Positions 1 to 8,546 of a DNA stretch of 64,000 bases are shown here, piece by piece; the stretch's first letter is position 1, and each line of letters opens with the position of its first letter. The notes under the pieces were generated by a model. The model worked only from the letters and a program-made list of their open reading frames with translations. It was not told the DNA's origin and did no database searches. The DNA is from Palauibacter sp022826685 (lineage in GTDB: Bacteria > Gemmatimonadota > Gemmatimonadetes > Palauibacterales > Palauibacteraceae). A program made the translations under genes and the position numbers. The DNA lies in NCBI RefSeq assembly GCF_965221685.1, contig NZ_OZ244907.1. The stretch is one strand, 5' to 3'.

Positions 1-209
1 AACTGGGACTTCACCATCTCCCAGAAGGACTCGTCCTCCGTTCCCAGGAAGTCTCGTCGCGCCGACAGTTCGTCGAGGTTGAGACCGGGTCGGGACGGCG
101 CCCGGGCCCACGCCGGAGTCGCCGCGAGGGCGGCTCCCGCGGCGGCACGCTTGAGGAATCGGCGACGGTCGGGCAGGCGGGTCGCGTCGGTGGGCGTGCG
201 AGTCGTCAC
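1..209 (-). CDS. Tat-exported enzyme, N-terminal part only (possibly class V aminotransferase)
   Basis: Only about 69 N-terminal codons are in the window; the rest lies beyond the left edge. The start is a GTG at 209 with the ribosome site GGGAGGTTTC just before it. The protein begins with a clear twin-arginine signal (DRRRFLKRAAAGAALAATPAWA, near residues 14-35), so the product is exported folded. The mature part begins with LNLDELSARRDFLG and then DESFWEMVKSQ. That reminds me of Tat-exported PLP-dependent class V aminotransferases, but no catalytic residue is visible and this is a guess. It is divergent from the S9 peptidase at 415, leaving about 205 bases for both promoters. Confidence 0.6.
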   Translation of the reverse strand, partial: MTTRTPTDATRLPDRRRFLKRAAAGAALAATPAWARAPSRPGLNLDELSARRDFLGTEDESFWEMVKSQ

Positions 210-414
210 GGAAACCTCCCGGCTTGTGGGCCGCCGCATCCCGCGCGGCAGCCGCGGTCGTTCACCGATGCAACATACGCCGCGGAACTTCGGGGGGCAT
301 GGGGGCGCGCGCGGCGCGGCGGCGGCCGGGCACGTGGCGCGACACGGTCTATGCATGCGGCGACGCGCATCCCATGTTTCGAAAGGCCCCGCGCCCTTCA
401 CCCCAGGAGGTACC

Positions 415-2514
415 ATGGACACGCGCGCCCCCGCTCCCCTCCGCGCTCCGTTCCGCCATCTCGTCACTCTCGTCGCGCTCTCGGTCGTCTGCGGCCTCAC
501 CGCCGCCCCGGCGCTCGTCGCGCAGGAAGCGAACGACGCCCTCGCGCTCGAATCCTGGCTCGACTGGGAGCGGGTCCAGGATCCGCGGATCTCCCCGGAT
601 GGCGACGCCGTCGTCTACGAACGTCTGTGGGTCGACAAGATGAACGACGCGTGGGAGTCCTCGATCTGGATCGTGAATCCGGACGGCAGCCGCTCCCGGC
701 ACCTCGTCGACGGGTCCTCGCCGCGCTGGTCTCCCGATGGCAGCCGGCTCGCCTTCCTCGCGCCCGACGACGAGGGGAACACGCAGATCTTCGTGCGCTG
801 GATGGATGCCGAGGGCGCCATCTCCCAGGTGACCCGGGTCACGGACAGTCCGTCGAACCTCGCCTGGTCTCCCGACGGGACGCGCTTCTCGTTCACGATG
901 CGCGTGGGGGCGGAGGAGCCCACGGCGCGCCACTGGGCCATGTCTCTCCCCAAGCCGGAGGGGGCGACGTGGACGCCGGGCCCCCGGATCATCGAGCGCC
1001 TCGTCTACCGGCAGGACCGCGTCGGATTCCTGGGCGACAAGTACCAGCACATCTTCGTCGTCCCTGCCGAGGGCGGCACCGCGCGCCAGCTCACCGAGGG
1101 CGACTACAACTTCGGCGTCCCCACGTGGGAGCCCGACGGCCGGTCGCTCCTGTTCAGCAGCCTCATCATCGAAGATGCCGTGTACCGGTGGCAGGAGACC
1201 GAGATCTATCGGCTCGACGCCGAGTCCGGCGACCTGAGCCAGGTCACGACGCGCAAGGGTCCGGACAACCGGCCGGTGCCGTCCCCGGACGGGCGCATGA
1301 TCGCCTACGTGGGGCACGACACGACGACGTTCGACTACATCGAGTCCGCCATCTACGTGATGAACGCGGATGGATCGAACCCGCGCGCCCTGACGGCCGA
1401 AATGGACCGCAGCCCCGGAGCACTGCACTGGGCCCCGGACGGCGCCGGCGTCTACTTCGACGCCGCCGCGGACGGCTATCGCAACATCCACTACGCCTCG
1501 GTGGATGGCGACGTGCGGGCGATGACCGAAGGCCCGCAGATGTTCGGCCTCAACGACGTGAGCGACGGCGGCATGGCCGTGGGGATGTGGGGCGACGCGC
1601 ACGAACCCGGCGACATCCACGTCTTCCCCGTGGACCGGCCCGACCGGCGCACGAGGCTCACGGAGGTGAATGCCGACGTGCTGGCGGGCGTGACGCTGGG
1701 CGAAGTCGAGCAGGTGTGGAGCGAGTCATCCCATGACGGACTCCCGATTCACGGCTGGATCATCAAGCCCCCGGACTTCGACGCGTCGCACCAGTATCCG
1801 CTCATTCTCGTGATTCACGGCGGCCCGCACGGCATGTACAACGGCGGCTTCAACTTCTCGTGGCAGGAGCACGCCGCGAACGGCTACGTGGTCCTCTACA
1901 CGAACCCGCGCGGAAGCTCCGGCTACGGGACGGAGTTCGGGAACGCGATCCAGTACGATTATCCGAACCACGACTTCGACGACCTCATGTCGAGCGTGGA
2001 CGAGGTCATCTCCCGAGGCTACGTGGACGACAGCAACATGTTCGTCTACGGGTGCTCGGGCGGCGGCGTCCTCACCTCGTGGGTCGTGGGGCACACGGAC
2101 CGCTTCCGGGCCGCGTCGGCGAACTGTCCGGTCGTGAACTGGTTCAACTTCCCCAACGAGGTCGACGGCAACTACCTGCGCTGGTACGCGGACTTCCAGG
2201 AGTTCCCGTGGGTGGACCCGAGCGAGCACATCCGCCGCTCGCCGATCACCTACGTGGGCAACGTCACGACGCCGACGATGCTGATGACGGGCGTGCTCGA
2301 CCTGCGGACGCCGATGTCGCAGACGGAGCAGTTCTACCAGGCGCTCAAGGCGCAGAACAAGCCGACGGCGATGGTCCAGTTCCAGGGCGAGTGGCACGGC
2401 ACGTCGCGCCTGCCGTCCAACTTCCTGCGCACGCAACTCATCCTCAGGAAGTGGTTCGAACGCTGGGGCACGCACGACGACGAACGCACCGCCGCCACCC
2501 AAGCCGGCTCGTAA
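415..2514 (+). CDS. Secreted S9 family peptidase (prolyl oligopeptidase/acylaminoacyl peptidase type)
   Basis: A 699-residue serine peptidase that trims peptides outside the cytoplasm. The frame is open from 79, but the ATG at 415 has AGGAGG six bases ahead and opens a Sec signal peptide ending near VAQEA. Residues about 35-430 form a beta-propeller with repeated SPDG/SPDGT blades. The C-terminal alpha/beta-hydrolase domain holds HGGPHG, the nucleophile motif GCSGGG (Ser548), a candidate Asp629 in GVLDLRTP and His661 in GEWHGTS, so the triad looks intact. Length and order are usual for S9B/C enzymes. It stands alone: the next gene, a RHH antitoxin, starts 57 bases downstream. Confidence 0.9.
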   Translation: MDTRAPAPLRAPFRHLVTLVALSVVCGLTAAPALVAQEANDALALESWLDWERVQDPRISPDGDAVVYERLWVDKMNDAWESSIWIVNPDGSRSRHLVDGSSPRWSPDGSRLAFLAPDDEGNTQIFVRWMDAEGAISQVTRVTDSPSNLAWSPDGTRFSFTMRVGAEEPTARHWAMSLPKPEGATWTPGPRIIERLVYRQDRVGFLGDKYQHIFVVPAEGGTARQLTEGDYNFGVPTWEPDGRSLLFSSLIIEDAVYRWQETEIYRLDAESGDLSQVTTRKGPDNRPVPSPDGRMIAYVGHDTTTFDYIESAIYVMNADGSNPRALTAEMDRSPGALHWAPDGAGVYFDAAADGYRNIHYASVDGDVRAMTEGPQMFGLNDVSDGGMAVGMWGDAHEPGDIHVFPVDRPDRRTRLTEVNADVLAGVTLGEVEQVWSESSHDGLPIHGWIIKPPDFDASHQYPLILVIHGGPHGMYNGGFNFSWQEHAANGYVVLYTNPRGSSGYGTEFGNAIQYDYPNHDFDDLMSSVDEVISRGYVDDSNMFVYGCSGGGVLTSWVVGHTDRFRAASANCPVVNWFNFPNEVDGNYLRWYADFQEFPWVDPSEHIRRSPITYVGNVTTPTMLMTGVLDLRTPMSQTEQFYQALKAQNKPTAMVQFQGEWHGTSRLPSNFLRTQLILRKWFERWGTHDDERTAATQAGS

Positions 2515-2571
2515 CTGCGCGGCCATTCTCTAGCCTTGCCCGGCTACGGCACTCCGGGTAGGTTGTTATAC

Positions 2572-2805
2572 ATGCGTAAAACGATCCTGGCGGTGCGACT
2601 GGAGGAGGAGTTGCGGGAGGCGGTCAACCGCCGTGCCGCCGCCGAGGGTACGACGGTGTCCGGTTTCGTCCGGGAGACTCTCCGAGAGGCGGTTGCGGAC
2701 CGGCCGGTCGGCGATCGGATCCGTCATCTCAAGGGGACCGTCCGCCTGGAAGCCGACGACGACGAGTGGCGCACGACGCTTCGGAGCCGTAACTGGCGCC
2801 GCTGA
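2572..2805 (+). CDS. vapB: Ribbon-helix-helix antitoxin, VapB-like
   Basis: A 77-residue protein whose N-terminus (KTILAVRLEEELREAVNRRA) has the beta strand and helix pattern of CopG/Arc ribbon-helix-helix DNA-binding antitoxins. The C-terminal half (RLEADDDEWRTTLRSRNWR) would be the toxin-wrapping tail. The ATG at 2572 is preferred over an upstream in-frame ATG at 2536 because the domain begins there. It overlaps or abuts the PIN-domain toxin that follows, the normal VapBC order. By analogy with the family, the pair should repress its own promoter. TTATAC at 2566-2571 directly before the ATG could be a -10 element or part of an operator. Confidence 0.82.
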   Translation: MRKTILAVRLEEELREAVNRRAAAEGTTVSGFVRETLREAVADRPVGDRIRHLKGTVRLEADDDEWRTTLRSRNWRR

Positions 2806-3236
2806 CTGAATGGCTCGTCGATACGGGCCCCATCGTCGCCTATCTGGATCCTGACGATCCGGCTCACCCGGAGGTCGGTGCGGCCCTCGACCGTTTCCGG
2901 GGCGTGCTCCACACCACGGGCGCTGTCGTCACGGAGGCCATGCACTTCCTCGCCCGCTCTCGCCTCGGCCCCTCGGCGCTCGCCGACTTCGTCGCGTACA
3001 GCGACATGCGCGTCCACGACGCATGCCAGCCTCGCGGGGTCACGAACGCCGCGCTTCTGATGGATCGCTACGCAGACACGCCGATGGACTTCGCCGACGC
3101 CACGCTCGTCCTTCTCGCGGAGCGACTCGGCGTGTACGAGGTGTTGACTCTCGACTGTCGGGGGTTCCGCACCTACCGCACGGACGATGGTCGACCGTTT
3201 CAGCTCATCCTGGATCAGACGGGAATCCGGTCATGA
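2793..3236 (+). CDS. vapC: PIN-domain ribonuclease toxin, VapC-like (CTG start)
   Basis: The PIN fold is clear: LVDTGPIVAYLD at the N-terminus, VVTEAMHFL, DFADATLVLLAE and VLTLDCRGF supply the four acidic metal-binding residues. VapC toxins of this class cleave tRNA or rRNA. The first catalytic Asp lies within about ten residues of the N-terminus, and an in-frame TAA sits at 2790-2792. No ATG, GTG or TTG exists between that stop and the Asp. The start must therefore be CTG at 2793 (GGAG six bases upstream, giving 147 residues) or CTG at 2802, which overlaps the antitoxin stop as CTGA. An ATG/GTG-only call would begin after the first active-site residue. Confidence 0.82.
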   Translation: MAPLTEWLVDTGPIVAYLDPDDPAHPEVGAALDRFRGVLHTTGAVVTEAMHFLARSRLGPSALADFVAYSDMRVHDACQPRGVTNAALLMDRYADTPMDFADATLVLLAERLGVYEVLTLDCRGFRTYRTDDGRPFQLILDQTGIRS

Positions 3237-3275
3237 TCCAGTACAGAGGGTAGACCGGCATTTATCGCCTGCATG

Positions 3276-3302
3276 TGGGTAAAAATGCGGTCATTTTACC
3301 CA
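3276..3302. terminator. Inverted repeat between convergent genes, probable bidirectional terminator
   Basis: TGGGTAAAA (3276-3284) and TTTTACCCA (3294-3302) form a perfect nine-base stem with a nine-base loop, AT-rich for this genome. It lies 39 bases after the vapC stop and covers the stop codon of the minus-strand fusion gene, so it could end transcription from both sides. Confidence 0.5.
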
Positions 3303-6300
3303 AAGGCGGTTTCGGAGAGGATCTGGTCGAGGTTGGAGACGAGCAGGTCTGCGTCGGCCTCGGAGAAGACGAGGGGCGGCTTCATCTTGATCACGTTGTG
3401 GTCCGGGCCGTCGGTGCTGAGCAGGATGCCGCGGTCGCGCATGCGCTGGACGGCGGCGTCGGCGAGGTCGGCGGCGGGTTCGAGGTCGTCCCGCTCCTCC
3501 TCCCGCACGAACTCGATGCCCGTGAACAGGCCGCGGCCCCGGGCGTCGCCCACGGGGCGGTGACGGTCGCGCAGGTGTTCGAGGCCCTCCAGGAGGCGCC
3601 TTCCGACGTTCGCCGCGTTCTCCCGTAGGCCCTCCTCTTCGATCACGTCGAGGACGGCGAGGCCGATGGCGCAGGAGACGGGGTTTCCGCCGTAGGTGTT
3701 GAAGTACTCCATCCCGTTGGCGAAGGACTCGGCGATCTCGCGCGTCGTGACGACGGCGGCGAGGGGATGGCCGTTCCCGATCGGTTTGCCGAGAGTGACG
3801 ATGTCGGGGACGACGCCGTGCTCCTCGAAGGCCCAGAAGTGCGACCCCACGCGGCCGAAGCCGACCTGCACCTCGTCGGCCACGCAGACCGCGCCCTGCT
3901 CGCGGGCCGCGGCGTAGGAAGCCGCGAGGTACCCGGCCGGGAGCGGGATCTGTCCTCCGCAACTCAGGATCGATTCGTGGAAGAAGGCGGCTGCGCCGGG
4001 CGGGCGGTCCTCGAACCACGTGGGCTCCGTCTCGAGCGCCCGCGCCGCCTCGCCGACATGGGCCGCGTACAGGGGCGCCACCTCCCGTTCCGGCCCGCGG
4101 TGGATGCCCCGGAACAGGTCCGGCATGGGCGCCATCCGGACCCAGGGCCGGAGTCCCTTCCCGCCGGGGCCGTTGAACTTGTACGGGCTCAGGTTGACGA
4201 CCGAACTCGAGTTTCCGTGGTACGCCCCGTCGAGGACGACCGCGCCCACCTTGCCGGTGTGCGTGCGCGCCATGCGCAGGGCGAGTTCGTTGGCCTCCGT
4301 GCCGGAGCACACGAGGAAGCACACGTCGAGCGGGGACGGGAAGAGGGCCGCCAGCCGCTCCGTGTATTCGAGGATGGTCTCGTGCAGGTAGCGCGTGTTG
4401 GTGTTGAGCGCGGTCATCTGGCGGCGGGCCGCCTCGTTCACGCGCGGGTGCGAGTGTCCGACGTGGGCGACGTTGTTCACGCAGTCGAGGAAGGGCTGGC
4501 CCTCGATGTCGTAGAGCCGTGCGCCCCGCCCCCGGACGATGTGGAGCGGCCGCCTGTAGGAGAGACTCAGGGAGGGCCCCAGCCGGCGGTTCCGGTCCTC
4601 GACCAGGTCCGCGTGGCTGCGGGGTCGCGGCGCCACCGCCTCGCCCGGGAGTTGGAGCAGGTGGTTCGGGTCGGGGCTCACCGCCGTCCAGACGCCGCGG
4701 GCGCTCGGGGCGGCGACGCCCGGGAAGGTGTCCTCGTAGCCGAGCGCGTCGACGAATATCTGGAAGTGAAGGTGCGGGGCCCAGTCGCCGTTGCCCGGCG
4801 GGGCTCCGATCCAGCCGATCGTGCGGCCGGGTTCCACGGCCTCGCCGACGGCGACCGCAGACAGCGATTCGGGCGACAAATGTCCGAACAAAGTGCGAAA
4901 GCGTACGGGCTCGGCCGCCGCGGCTCCCCCTCCCTCCGCGGCTCCCCCTCCCGCCGGGTCCTCCAGTTCGTGCTCGATAATGATCGTGGGGCCGTAGTCC
5001 AGGCGGTCGGCGTTGTCGTGCGCGGACACAACGCGACCGCCGAGCGGCGCGAGGACGGGCGTCCCCGGATCCGCGAACAGGTCGACGCCGAGGTGGACGG
5101 TGCGCCACTCGTCCATCTCGTTCCCCGGCGCGCGGAAGGCTTCGCCGGTGTACCACCAGCGCACCTCGTCGTAACGGCCGATGCCGACCGCCGCGCCCGC
5201 GTCCCGCATCTCGTCGAACAGCCGCTGCGAGAACGCGGAGTGATCCGTGGGATCGAACGTCCCGCCGTCATCCCCCGACTCCACGCTCAGGTCGAGCGTG
5301 ACCGTGGGAGCCGTGCGCGGATCGGGGTCGAGCACGGGCGCGCCGCCCGGGGCCGCGCGCTCCAGCGCCGCGATGACCCGAGCGGTCGAGGGGCAGGGCG
5401 CGTGCCCGCAGGCCTCCCGCAGCCGGCAGCGCCCCAGGTTGGGGGGTGTCGCGTCCAGCCGCTCGAGCACCTCCCAGGCGGGGGTCCGGCTCACGAGCAG
5501 GTACTCGTTGTCCGGCTCCTGCGCACCCCGGACAGACGAGACGGTCACGCTCAGGGCCAGCCGCAGCCGTGCGAGTTCGTACACGACGTCGGCCTCGGCC
5601 TCCCGGAGTTCGTACTCGGCCGCGTAGCCCCGGGCGACGTCGCAGAAGGCGCCGAGCGGATCGCGTGTGCCGAGGCCGGCGTAGGCGCAGGCGACCGCCA
5701 GGTCGGCCACCGTCCAGGAGCGGATCGCGTCCCCGAAGTCCAGCACGCCGACGAGTTTCGGCGCGCCGTCGAGAATCCTCGCGGGGTCGACGTGGATGTT
5801 GGCCGGGTTCGCGTCGTTGTAGATCGGGCTTTCCCGGAGTTCCGGACGGCGCGGCGCGACGACGTCGGCGTACCGTTCCAGGATGCGGGAGAGGATCGCC
5901 CGGCGCCCCGGATCCCGGATCGCGGCCAGGTTCTCCGCGATGAGCGCCGCGGCGCCCCGCAGGTCCCAGATCATGGGCCGGTCCTCGATCGCGGCCCGGT
6001 CCGCCTCCGGCCCTGAGGTGAGCGAGTCATCCAGGATCCCGATCATGCGCCCGATCTGGCGCCGGAGTTCAGGTCCGTGCGGCCGGTATCGGTCGAGGGA
6101 CACTCCGGGCACGGGATCCAGGAAGCGGACGAGGTGGGCGCGGCCGTCCAGCGTCCGTTCGATCAACGACTCGCCGCCGGGGGTGGCCCGCCAGGTCGGC
6201 AGCCGGTAACAGGACTGGGACGTGAGACCCTCGAGGATGGCCGCCTCGGCCCCCAGCACCGACCTGCGCTCGAGCGCGTTCGAGACCTTCAGATAGCCGT

Positions 6301-6472
6301 GGACTCCCGCCCCGCCCGAAGTCCCGCCCCGGATCTCGAACACCCGGTCGCGCTCGCTGGCGCACTCGCGGGCCGTTCCGCGCACGCCCCAGAGCTTCCG
6401 GACGAGCCCGGCCGCTTCTCCTTCCGAGAGCGAAGGTCTCCCGGCCGCGTATCCGGCGTCGAGCGTTTCCAT
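3296..6472 (-). CDS. Three-domain fusion: APH-type kinase, M23 peptidase fold and class III PLP aminotransferase/phospholyase
   Basis: A 1058-residue fusion. Residues about 15-340 are an aminoglycoside/choline/hydroxylysine kinase fold with NDANPANIHV and GVLDFGDA as catalytic and metal loops. Residues about 395-600 are an M23 (LytM) fold with an intact zinc set, HLGVD and HLHF. Residues about 615-1058 are a class III aminotransferase with the PLP lysine in TLGKPIGNGHP. The aminotransferase resembles the AGXT2L ammoniophospholyases that act on phosphoethanolamine or phosphohydroxylysine, so kinase plus lyase could phosphorylate and then eliminate phosphate from one substrate. I infer this; the substrate is not shown. 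No signal peptide is seen. Start: the ATG at 6472 has GGGAG 11 bases upstream; a GTG at 6490 is the alternative. Confidence 0.85.
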   Translation of the reverse strand: METLDAGYAAGRPSLSEGEAAGLVRKLWGVRGTARECASERDRVFEIRGGTSGGAGVHGYLKVSNALERRSVLGAEAAILEGLTSQSCYRLPTWRATPGGESLIERTLDGRAHLVRFLDPVPGVSLDRYRPHGPELRRQIGRMIGILDDSLTSGPEADRAAIEDRPMIWDLRGAAALIAENLAAIRDPGRRAILSRILERYADVVAPRRPELRESPIYNDANPANIHVDPARILDGAPKLVGVLDFGDAIRSWTVADLAVACAYAGLGTRDPLGAFCDVARGYAAEYELREAEADVVYELARLRLALSVTVSSVRGAQEPDNEYLLVSRTPAWEVLERLDATPPNLGRCRLREACGHAPCPSTARVIAALERAAPGGAPVLDPDPRTAPTVTLDLSVESGDDGGTFDPTDHSAFSQRLFDEMRDAGAAVGIGRYDEVRWWYTGEAFRAPGNEMDEWRTVHLGVDLFADPGTPVLAPLGGRVVSAHDNADRLDYGPTIIIEHELEDPAGGGAAEGGGAAAAEPVRFRTLFGHLSPESLSAVAVGEAVEPGRTIGWIGAPPGNGDWAPHLHFQIFVDALGYEDTFPGVAAPSARGVWTAVSPDPNHLLQLPGEAVAPRPRSHADLVEDRNRRLGPSLSLSYRRPLHIVRGRGARLYDIEGQPFLDCVNNVAHVGHSHPRVNEAARRQMTALNTNTRYLHETILEYTERLAALFPSPLDVCFLVCSGTEANELALRMARTHTGKVGAVVLDGAYHGNSSSVVNLSPYKFNGPGGKGLRPWVRMAPMPDLFRGIHRGPEREVAPLYAAHVGEAARALETEPTWFEDRPPGAAAFFHESILSCGGQIPLPAGYLAASYAAAREQGAVCVADEVQVGFGRVGSHFWAFEEHGVVPDIVTLGKPIGNGHPLAAVVTTREIAESFANGMEYFNTYGGNPVSCAIGLAVLDVIEEEGLRENAANVGRRLLEGLEHLRDRHRPVGDARGRGLFTGIEFVREEERDDLEPAADLADAAVQRMRDRGILLSTDGPDHNVIKMKPPLVFSEADADLLVSNLDQILSETAFG

Positions 6473-6602
6473 GATGGGCGAAGCTCCCACCCCGCAAAGG
6501 TCCGGTCAACCACCGGATATTGCCGTCCGCGCCGGTCGAAACGAGCTTGCGGGCCCCCGGTCCAATCGCTTCGGCACATGCTTTGGCACATGGAGGAGAA
6601 CG

Positions 6603-8546
6603 ATGTCGCTCCGCTCCGGATTCCTGGCCCTTGCTTCCGTCCTCGTCCTGGGCGTCGCGGGCTCGCCGCCTCTCCACGCGCAGGAGCGCGTGTACGCGGT
6701 CGCTTCACCGGCTGAACTGGAACTCGAGGTCGGCGCGTCCTTCCAGCTCAGCGCGGAGATCCAGGGGACCGCGGAAGAAGGCGCCGCCTCGGAGGTGCGC
6801 TGGTTCGCGGCCGACGATGGGGTGACGGTCACGGCCGAGGGGATGGTGACCGCGGTGCGGCCGGGCGAGTCCCGCGTGGCGGCGATGTTCCGCGGCCAGC
6901 CGAGTTGGGTCCGGATCGTCGTCCCCCGCCTCGCAGCCGACCGGATCGAGGCCCGCGTCGCCGGCCCCGTCTACGCGGGCGCGACGGCCGCCCTCGATGC
7001 CGCCGCCTGGACGGCGATGGGCGCCGCCGTGGAGGACGTCGAGTTCGAGTTCGCCTCGGCCGATCCCGCCATCGCGACGGTGGACAACGCGGGGCGCGTC
7101 CTCGGCCACGGGCCCGGGCGGACCGTCCTGACCGTCTCCGCCGGAGCCGCCGCGACGGAGGTCGAGGTCACGGTGCGGCCGAACCCGGCCGAGGACTACG
7201 AACTGGTGGCTTCCGGGGATGTGAGCGCGCTTTCGACGGGAGATGTCGCGGCGTTTCGGCTGCTCGGCCGCGACGCCGGCGGGGCCGAAGTCGCCCTCGC
7301 GCCGCTGTGGAGCGTCACGCCGAGCGGGGCGAGCGTCGAACCCGTCGACGGAGGCGGACTCTTCGTGGCGGAGGAGCCGGGCACCTATCACGTGACCGCG
7401 ATTGCGGGCCCGGCCATCGCCCGGACGGTCTCCGTGCGCGTCGGCCCCCGCCGCCACACGGCCCGACTCGAACTCGTGGGAAGCGGGATCACGTCCACGC
7501 ACCGGGCCGGCGACACGTGGGTGTTCGAGGGGGTGGACGGACGCGACTACGCCTACCTCGGCACCTTCTACCACGACTGGATGAAGGTGTGGGACGTGAC
7601 GGACCCCGCGCAGCCGGTCCTCACCGACTCCATCCAGCTCGATGCCCGCCGCATCAACGATGTGAAGATCCACCCCAACAACCGCCTCGGGATCGTCACC
7701 CGTGAAGGGGCCTCGAGCCGGCGCAACGGGATCGTCCTCCTCGACCTCTCGAATCCCGCCCATCCGGAGATCCTCTCCGAGTACACGGACACGGTGACGG
7801 GGGGCGTGCACAACGTGTGGATCCTGGGGGACGAAGATCTCGTCTACGCCTGCCATAACGGCACGAGCGAGATCGTCATCATCGACATATCCGATCCCGC
7901 GAACCCGCGCGAGATCAACCGCTGGGTGCACGACGAACCGGTCCGGAGCCTGCACGACGTCATCGTCCAGGACGGGTACGCCTACGCCTCGTTCTGGAAC
8001 GAGGGCATCTACATCCTCGACGCCGGGGCGGGCACGCACGGGGGCACGGCCCGCGATCCGAAGCTCGTCTCGCGCTGGGTGTCGGGGCAGGGGAACACGC
8101 ACGTCGCCTGGCGTCACGGCAAGTACCTGTTCGTCGCGGCCGAGATCTACCCGTCCGACTGGGATCCCAACGCGTTCGGGCCCATCGAGGCGCGGGGCTT
8201 CGTGGAAGTGCTCGACATGACGGACATGGACGACCCGGTGAAGGTCGCCCACTACACCGTGCCGGAAGCGGGGGCCCACAACCTGTGGAGCGACGACCGC
8301 GACCGACTCTACGTCGGTTACTACCAGGCAGGGCTGCGGGTGCTGGACATCTCGGGCGAACTGCGCGGCGATCTCTACCGCCAGGGCCGCGAAATCGGCG
8401 CGATCAAGACGTCATCGCCGAACGCCGCGGTGCCGAACTGGTCGATGACGTGGGGCGCCCAGCTGTTCAAGGGCCGGATCTTCACCTCCGACCTTCACTC
8501 CGGGCTGTGGATCGCCCGCCTCGTCGAGGAGGAACTCATCCCATGA
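6603..8546 (+). CDS. Secreted protein with Ig-like (BIG2) domains and LVIVD repeat propeller
   Basis: A 647-residue exported protein. The ATG at 6603 follows GGAGGAG and opens a Sec signal (ending near LHAQE). Residues about 25-280 hold two or three bacterial Ig-like BIG2 segments (for example AELELEVGASFQLSAEI, then DRIEARVAG). Residues about 285-640 are an LVIVD-type beta-propeller: repeated units such as VWDVTDPAQPVLTDSI, IVLLDLSNPAHPEILSEY, VIIDISDPANPREINRW and VLDMTDMDDPVKVAHY. LVIVD proteins are cell-surface scaffolds of unknown function. The stop codon overlaps the start of the following SDR gene (ATGA), so the two are translationally coupled. Confidence 0.85.
   Translation: MSLRSGFLALASVLVLGVAGSPPLHAQERVYAVASPAELELEVGASFQLSAEIQGTAEEGAASEVRWFAADDGVTVTAEGMVTAVRPGESRVAAMFRGQPSWVRIVVPRLAADRIEARVAGPVYAGATAALDAAAWTAMGAAVEDVEFEFASADPAIATVDNAGRVLGHGPGRTVLTVSAGAAATEVEVTVRPNPAEDYELVASGDVSALSTGDVAAFRLLGRDAGGAEVALAPLWSVTPSGASVEPVDGGGLFVAEEPGTYHVTAIAGPAIARTVSVRVGPRRHTARLELVGSGITSTHRAGDTWVFEGVDGRDYAYLGTFYHDWMKVWDVTDPAQPVLTDSIQLDARRINDVKIHPNNRLGIVTREGASSRRNGIVLLDLSNPAHPEILSEYTDTVTGGVHNVWILGDEDLVYACHNGTSEIVIIDISDPANPREINRWVHDEPVRSLHDVIVQDGYAYASFWNEGIYILDAGAGTHGGTARDPKLVSRWVSGQGNTHVAWRHGKYLFVAAEIYPSDWDPNAFGPIEARGFVEVLDMTDMDDPVKVAHYTVPEAGAHNLWSDDRDRLYVGYYQAGLRVLDISGELRGDLYRQGREIGAIKTSSPNAAVPNWSMTWGAQLFKGRIFTSDLHSGLWIARLVEEELIP

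Noticed and set aside
3767..6016. A 749-codon open frame on the plus strand
   Set aside because: It is antisense to the three-domain fusion. Its translation is rich in Arg, Gly and Val without domain motifs, as expected for the mirror of a GC-rich gene.
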